A DNA stretch of 64,000 nucleotides, from assembly GCA_007258455.2 (NCBI GenBank), contig VDFB02193867.1, forward strand, positions 531,951,071 to 532,015,070, written 5' to 3'. This document shows, one piece after another, positions 59,281 through 64,000 of this stretch; within the stretch, counting starts at the first letter, position 1, and each line of letters starts with the position of its first letter. The position numbers were made by a program, and so were the translations under genes. The stretch comes from Sequoia sempervirens. Its lineage: Eukaryota > Streptophyta > Pinopsida > Cupressales > Cupressaceae. Under the pieces are notes generated by a model, which saw only the letters and a list, made by a program, of their open reading frames with translations, did not search any database and had not been told where the DNA came from.

Positions 59281-60780
59281 ATATCTATCTTGAGACATGG
59301 AAAGATTTGATGTTTATGTGTAGTAATACTTATAGATCCTTCTCATAAAACAACATGATATATTTTATATCCATCATACTAGAACCTGATAATTTGCTAA
59401 GGCAACTTATGTACTCCTTTTTTTTGATAAATTATTACTAATACAATAAAAAAACATAGTGACCTCTAGGGCTCGACCTAATCCAATCATGGACTCTTTT
59501 TCTTTAGAGCCAAGAACTAATAGATTACTCATCTTCAAAACTCCAACACACGATGGAAGGGTAAGGATATGAGTAAATAAATCAAATAAAAAGAGTGAAT
59601 AAATTAGTGATAGCCACCATTAATCGAGTTAACCTATACAAGTAAGAAAGTGCTTCCAACACGAAATAGTCTCTTTGCCTCTTCATTGTGATATTTATAT
59701 TAGGGATATTAAAGTTAGGAACGAAAATGTGTTATCACTCCCTATGGTGCAATAAAAGAAATTCACCTTAGCAAGAAGCGAGGGACTTTATGTAGAAGAT
59801 GAGGAATTCTTTGAAAACCTTGTGCTTCAACACTAACTCACAGCCAAGAAACATGCTGATGGTTTTTTAATTTTTTCTAAAGTAGGTATTGTTTTTTCAT
59901 TGAACTCATAAGTTTAGTTCAATCATATAAATGTGAAATTTTAACAAAGTTCCTAGCTAAAACGTGGTCGTAAAGAAATTAATTTGGGTCATCATATATG
60001 TACGTGTGCATTATTAATTTTTATTATGTGTAATTATTTATATATAATAAATTAATTAGTAGTAGTTATAATAAATGTACAATGTTGGATCATTATTTCT
60101 CTAAGAATATTATAGAAATACATCATTTTCATGCATGTAAATAATTATATAAAATGTACATTTGAATTCTAAGAGAAAAAAAATTGAGTGTTTTATTTTA
60201 ATTAGATCTTATATTGAGAAAGAACCCTAATCTTCATAAGCATTAAAATTCTCTATCAAACCCCTTACATGGTTTTAAGAACATTGGAAAAAACTTAATT
60301 ATATCACCAAATACATTTAATCTATGAATTAAAATATCTTAAGAAATATTAAGTAGCAAAGGAATAGAATTTATAACTAGCACATTAATTAAGGGAAACC
60401 AGAAAGAAAAAAAGGGGATTTGAATTAATTTCTCTCTACCAATGTAAAATATTCTGTGCCCAGAAGATAATATGAAAGTGCAATTTAAATCAATCTTCAT
60501 ATTTAAAACTCTTAAGGATAATAGAAATCCTTAGGATAGAAATTCAAGTATGCTCACTTTAAAACTAAAATTCTTCGATTTTCCTAAATTAATAAACAAG
60601 AGTAAGATAAATCAATTTGGAAATTATTACCTAAAGTGTTTTGAAAATAAAATGGTGTAGAGGCAAGTAATTTTTTAATCTCATTCAAATCAAGGCATGA
60701 TATATTGTTAGATCTAGGGCCATAGTTACTTTATGCCTTCTACAATTTAATCAAAGTGATATAAGAGAGAGTATCGCCAA
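59281..60780. other. No gene recognised
   Basis: About 1.5 kb of AT-rich sequence without coding signal or repeats that I can pair. Polyadenine and polythymine runs are frequent. Confidence 0.4.
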
Positions 60781-62160
60781 TATTGGACATAGCATATGAG
60801 GATCAAACTATGGTTGAGAAGCACACTTTTGAGTCATGCGAGAATTAAAAAATTACCCCTTAATTTTGGGAGGTACTTGTAGAGGAGGTTGTGGAATTAG
60901 TGTACATTCCCCCTTTTCCATCTCAAATTTGACTACAACCAAAGGTGGAGACAACTTCAACAGAATATCAAGATACAAGAGATCATATTCGAGAGTTTTT
61001 ATGACTACAAAGATCCACCAATCAGGTGGAGGGAACATATTGGTTACTTAGTCTTGATTGATGTTTTAGGTTGCAATCATATGAGAGTACCCTTAAGGCT
61101 ATATTTGCAATACACATGTTGAGAGGACACAATTCTACCTAGTGTTGATAAGAAGAAAAAACCATCAACTCACATTAGAGACATTATCATGGGATACCTT
61201 CTTAGAGCACTTCAAAGCCTAATACATATATCGAAGCATTTTCATCAAAGGCCTATCAACAAGTTTCATGACTTACAACAAAGAGGCTTCACCATAGCTT
61301 AGTATAAGGGTCAATCTCTAGAGCTTCTCTAGTATGTGGATTACATTCAAGATGAGAAGATACTTCACAACTAATTCATTAGGGGTATAAACCCTAATAT
61401 TCCAAGCCTTGTTCATATGGTTGACCTAGAGGATCTTAGCGTCAATATTAAAAAGGCCTACATTATAGAGGATATGCACAAGAAATCACATGGGTCATGA
61501 GAGTGATTTCAAAACCACAATCAAGGTCATTGGGATGAAATTTTTGTAGATCATCCCTTCCCTAAAAGGGAGGATTCAAGCCTTCTATTGGGATATACTA
61601 GCCAAATCAATAATCATAGCAGACATAAATCCCTAGACCACACTAGGATGCATAGGGAGAGAACCCTAAGAAATGACACATGTATGATCCACATAGGGAC
61701 CAAAGACCATAGGGTTAGCATTTGTAACCTCCATGATCACAATAGTCTATCAGAGGATGACATAGTAGTTCTAGGAGGCTTGGAGCATCTCAGTTTAGGA
61801 GAGAACTGATAGCATAGGTGCATATGTGAGGCTCTTGTTATGTATGTGGTGGTGTAGGTCATTTAGCTAGAGAGTACCCACAAGGATTTTGAGTAGGAAG
61901 ACCCCATCTTGGAGTTTCTAAGGAAACAATTAATGATGTGGGAAAGTCCCATAGGATTTTTACATAGCCAAGAATCATCAAGTTGAACATCAAGCCACTA
62001 TCATTGAGGTCATAGCTATGATTAGTAATGTTCCAACTAGCTTTTTGTTTTATTTTGAGACATCTAATTTATTTATTTCCCAAACTTTAGTGGAGAATTG
62101 AAGGCTAATTGTTCGAAATTAAGAGGTTTCCATTGATGTTAACATGATGTCTACATGGTG
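60781..62160 (+). pseudogene. Ty3/gypsy gag and protease remnant
   Basis: Gag core in one frame at about 61150-61500: KFHDLQQRGFTIA, YVDYIQDEKILHN, FIRGINPNIPSLVHMVDLED, KKAYIIEDMHKKSH, matching chromovirus-like or related gypsy gags. A zinc knuckle at 61836-61874 reads CYVCGGVGHLAREY; the last Cys is now Tyr. Protease follows near 61965-62110: VIAMISNVPTSFLFYF and ETSNLFISQTLVEN, with the catalytic Asp-Thr/Ser-Gly apparently changed (Tyr and Glu in its place). RT and later domains are not seen, because copia sequence begins soon after. Stops are mostly TAG. Confidence 0.72.
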
Positions 62161-62699
62161 ACAATAGTATAGGAATTTTATTCAGTTTTATCGGAATCCA
62201 TTCCCTACCAGAAGTGTTCTTTTCTAAAGAACCAGTGTGTTGGTTTTTGAGTTTGTAATTCGCCACAAGAAGAGATATGTCTCTGTGCTCTTAATATTAT
62301 TATTATGACTCCTACATATAGCTATATTCAAGATCCTAATTAGTTTTGTGTTGAGAACATGAAGATATCATTGATAGAGTTCATCTTTGTACATTGCAAT
62401 TGTTCCTCTATTCAGTACATCAGTGTGGGAGACTCCGCATTTTCATATGAAGAGTATTTCTATGTTATGGTTCTAATGGTAGTTTCTCTAATGTCAATAT
62501 GATGAGAAACCAAAGCTATATTGAATCTAGAAGTGTACATTGGATTATAATTTTTTTGTTTAGATTCTTGCGTTGGACGACCTAATACATGATATACTCT
62601 AAGAAGGTTAAATATTCTTTGTGGATGTTTTCTATAAGTCTACGCCGACTTGATATGATGCACTACTTGGATAAAAATGTTTTAATCTTATAAGGTTCT
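62161..62699. other. Unassigned sequence between gypsy protease and copia LTR
   Basis: Perhaps decayed gypsy pol, or the start of the copia LTR. I cannot follow a frame. Confidence 0.3.
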
Positions 62700-63338
62700 G
62701 ACAAGAGTACTTTACTTGGTTTTTTTTCATCTAATTAGTCCAACCTAATTGATGAATGAGATATACTTTTATATATATAAGACCTTTTGAGGAAGGAGAA
62801 GAAGTGTGTGTGTGTGGTGGAGAAGTGTCGTGTAGTGAAGTGCGAATAATATTAAGGGGTGTGTGAAGATCCGAGCCTAAATATTTTATTAGTTGAGGAT
62901 CAAAACAAATTTTTTGAGTGACTGTTGTGTGATACAGTGCTTCTTATTCAAAGATTCATTGGAACTGAAACCTAGACATTGAAGGTGTATTCCATCAGTT
63001 CATACTCTTGGCAGTGAACCACAATCTTTGTATCTTCGCAGTTAGCTCCATCTTTTGTGTTCTAGTTGTGAGCCTTTCAAGGATAGTGAGTCTTGGAAGT
63101 GAGCCCTTTAATATTGTATATCCGAATATTATATTGTGAGCTAATCCTCATTATGGTTTTTCCCTTATTGGGTTTTCCACGTAAAACTCTGGTGTTCATG
63201 TGTGTTGATGTTGTGTCTTGATTCCATATCTTATTTTGATAAGTTAATCAGATTTGTGATAATATTTAGATGGATTTTATGTCAATGATTTTATGGAATA
63301 CTGATTCACCCCACCCCTCTTAGTATTTTGGATGTTCA
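62700..63338 (+). repeat. Ty1/copia 5' LTR (left edge uncertain)
   Basis: The right edge is set by TGTTCA at 63338 followed by a Met-type primer site. A TATA-like TTTTATATATATAAGACC lies near 62768. CACCCCACCCCTCTTAG before the end is typical of copia LTR ends. The left edge is a guess. Confidence 0.6.
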
Positions 63339-63343
63339 ATAAT

Positions 63344-63355
63344 TGGTATCAGAGC
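63344..63355 (+). other. Primer binding site, initiator tRNA-Met type
   Basis: TGGTATCAGAGC, the standard plant copia primer site, five bases after the LTR end. Confidence 0.92.
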
Positions 63356-64000
63356 GTGGTTCCTTGGAAGAAGCCTAACAACTTGGGGAAGGTCTTGAAA
63401 TTTGATTTCATGGAAGACAAAATATTTCTTCTTCCTTTGGAAGTAATATATTTTGGACATTCAGAAGAAAAAAAATATTTGAAGGACAAGTTGATGAAAG
63501 CGAATGAGGACATTGAAAAATTGCAAAGTAAATGTGAAGAAGCATGTGATCTACTAGATAAGGTAGATGCAACTATCTTCAGCCTGGTACAGTAGTTGGA
63601 AGAAAAGAAAAGGGTTGAAGACTGTCAGATAATTAAAATCCAGAAGAAGATGGAAGAATGTACAAAGCTTGAGCAAGAAGTGGAAACTCTGAAATTAGAC
63701 CTGAAGAAGGAAAAAAGTTTTATGGATAAATTTGCTACAAGTTCTACAATGTTGGACAAATTGATTGTTGGGCAGAGATTCTCTTTGGATAAAAGAGGTT
63801 TGGGATTTGAAGAAGGATAGTGTTCAAAGGAAAACATTTCTCCTATTCTAAAGACTCAATGCAATGGTGAAAAATTCAAGAGCACCAGAAGGACTCCCAT
63901 CAGACGACCTAATGCTCAAAGGTATTTATCTTTTAATGGCATATACTATTTTTGTAATAAATTTGGACGTACGGGAAAAAGATTGAAAATGTAGAATGAA
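63356..64000 (+). pseudogene. Ty1/copia gag, C-terminal half, running off the window
   Basis: From about 63370 the frame reads KFDFMEDKIFLLPLEV, then a coiled-coil stretch (KDKLMKANEDIEKLQSKCEE), a TAG at 63593, KMEECTKLEQEVETLKLDLK and MLDKLIVGQRFSLDKRGLGF, another TAG at 63818, and a decayed zinc knuckle near 63930 (YYFCNKFGRTGKRL: first Cys is Tyr, His is Arg). The pattern is a copia gag C-terminal half of the SIRE/Maximus style. It begins almost at the primer site, so the N-terminal half has been deleted. pol would lie beyond the window edge. Confidence 0.75.

Noticed and set aside
59009..59293. 94-codon plus-strand ORF rich in Ile, Leu, Tyr and His
   Set aside because: It is generated by the AT-rich 87-bp tandem repeat.
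1..64000. tRNA, rRNA, CRISPR array, phage or bacterial operon
   Set aside because: I saw no cloverleaf with proper arms, no spaced direct repeats, no ribosome binding sites with clustered ORFs. All coding signals are plant retroelement or PMD.

Overview
The window looks like nuclear DNA of a plant with a large, slowly purged genome. A gymnosperm is my best guess from the many old, mutually nested LTR retrotransposons, but this is inference. It is AT-rich and eukaryotic. I see no intact host gene, rRNA, tRNA, CRISPR array or bacterial-type operon. Almost everything I can identify is transposon sequence, mostly Ty3/gypsy, with a little Ty1/copia. Nearly all reading frames are broken, mainly by stops of the TAG type.

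Layout. 55-2805 (-) is a long single-frame ORF of unknown function broken by stops. 3719-3818 is a 100-N assembly gap. 5994-6597 is the edge of an LTR whose second copy lies at 38688-39214 plus 55432-56302. Matching AAAAC flanks at 5989-5993 and 56303-56307 suggest that one minus-strand Tat-like gypsy element now spans about 50 kb. Its gag (35769-32981) and pol (28116-22980) are still in order. It has been opened by at least three later insertions. The first is a structurally complete Athila-like element (7563-18842, -). The second is a non-autonomous LTR element carrying an unfamiliar coiled-coil-like ORF (28117-32980, -), which sits inside gag. The third is a 16.2-kb composite (39224-55422, +) in the 5' LTR. 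A badly decayed plant mobile domain (PMD) gene lies on the plus strand at 19981-21703.

The 16.2-kb composite holds two partial copies of one gypsy family. Copy A (39224-about 47710) keeps protease, RNase H, RT, RNase H and integrase, but lost 2.2 kb of gag. Copy B (48633-54421) keeps the long gag-like ORF but has no pol, and ends in a polypurine tract and an LTR. In copy A a complete-looking RNase H domain lies upstream of RT, with a second RNase H after RT.

The right end (56303-64000) has a copia-like LTR (about 57276-57693), a short tandem repeat, a gypsy gag/protease remnant (60950-62160, +), and a copia LTR, primer binding site and gag running off the edge (about 62700-64000, +).

The genes do not form a cellular pathway. 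They are retroelement parts: Gag packages RNA, protease matures the proteins, RT and RNase H make cDNA, and integrase inserts it. All nested copies look inactive. The most unusual items are the RNase H before RT, the hidden PMD gene with 20 stops of which 17 are TAG, the private ORF of the non-autonomous element, a 61-codon leader ORF kept at the same length in both composite copies, and the inverted clusters of a GCGTCACTA-like motif.
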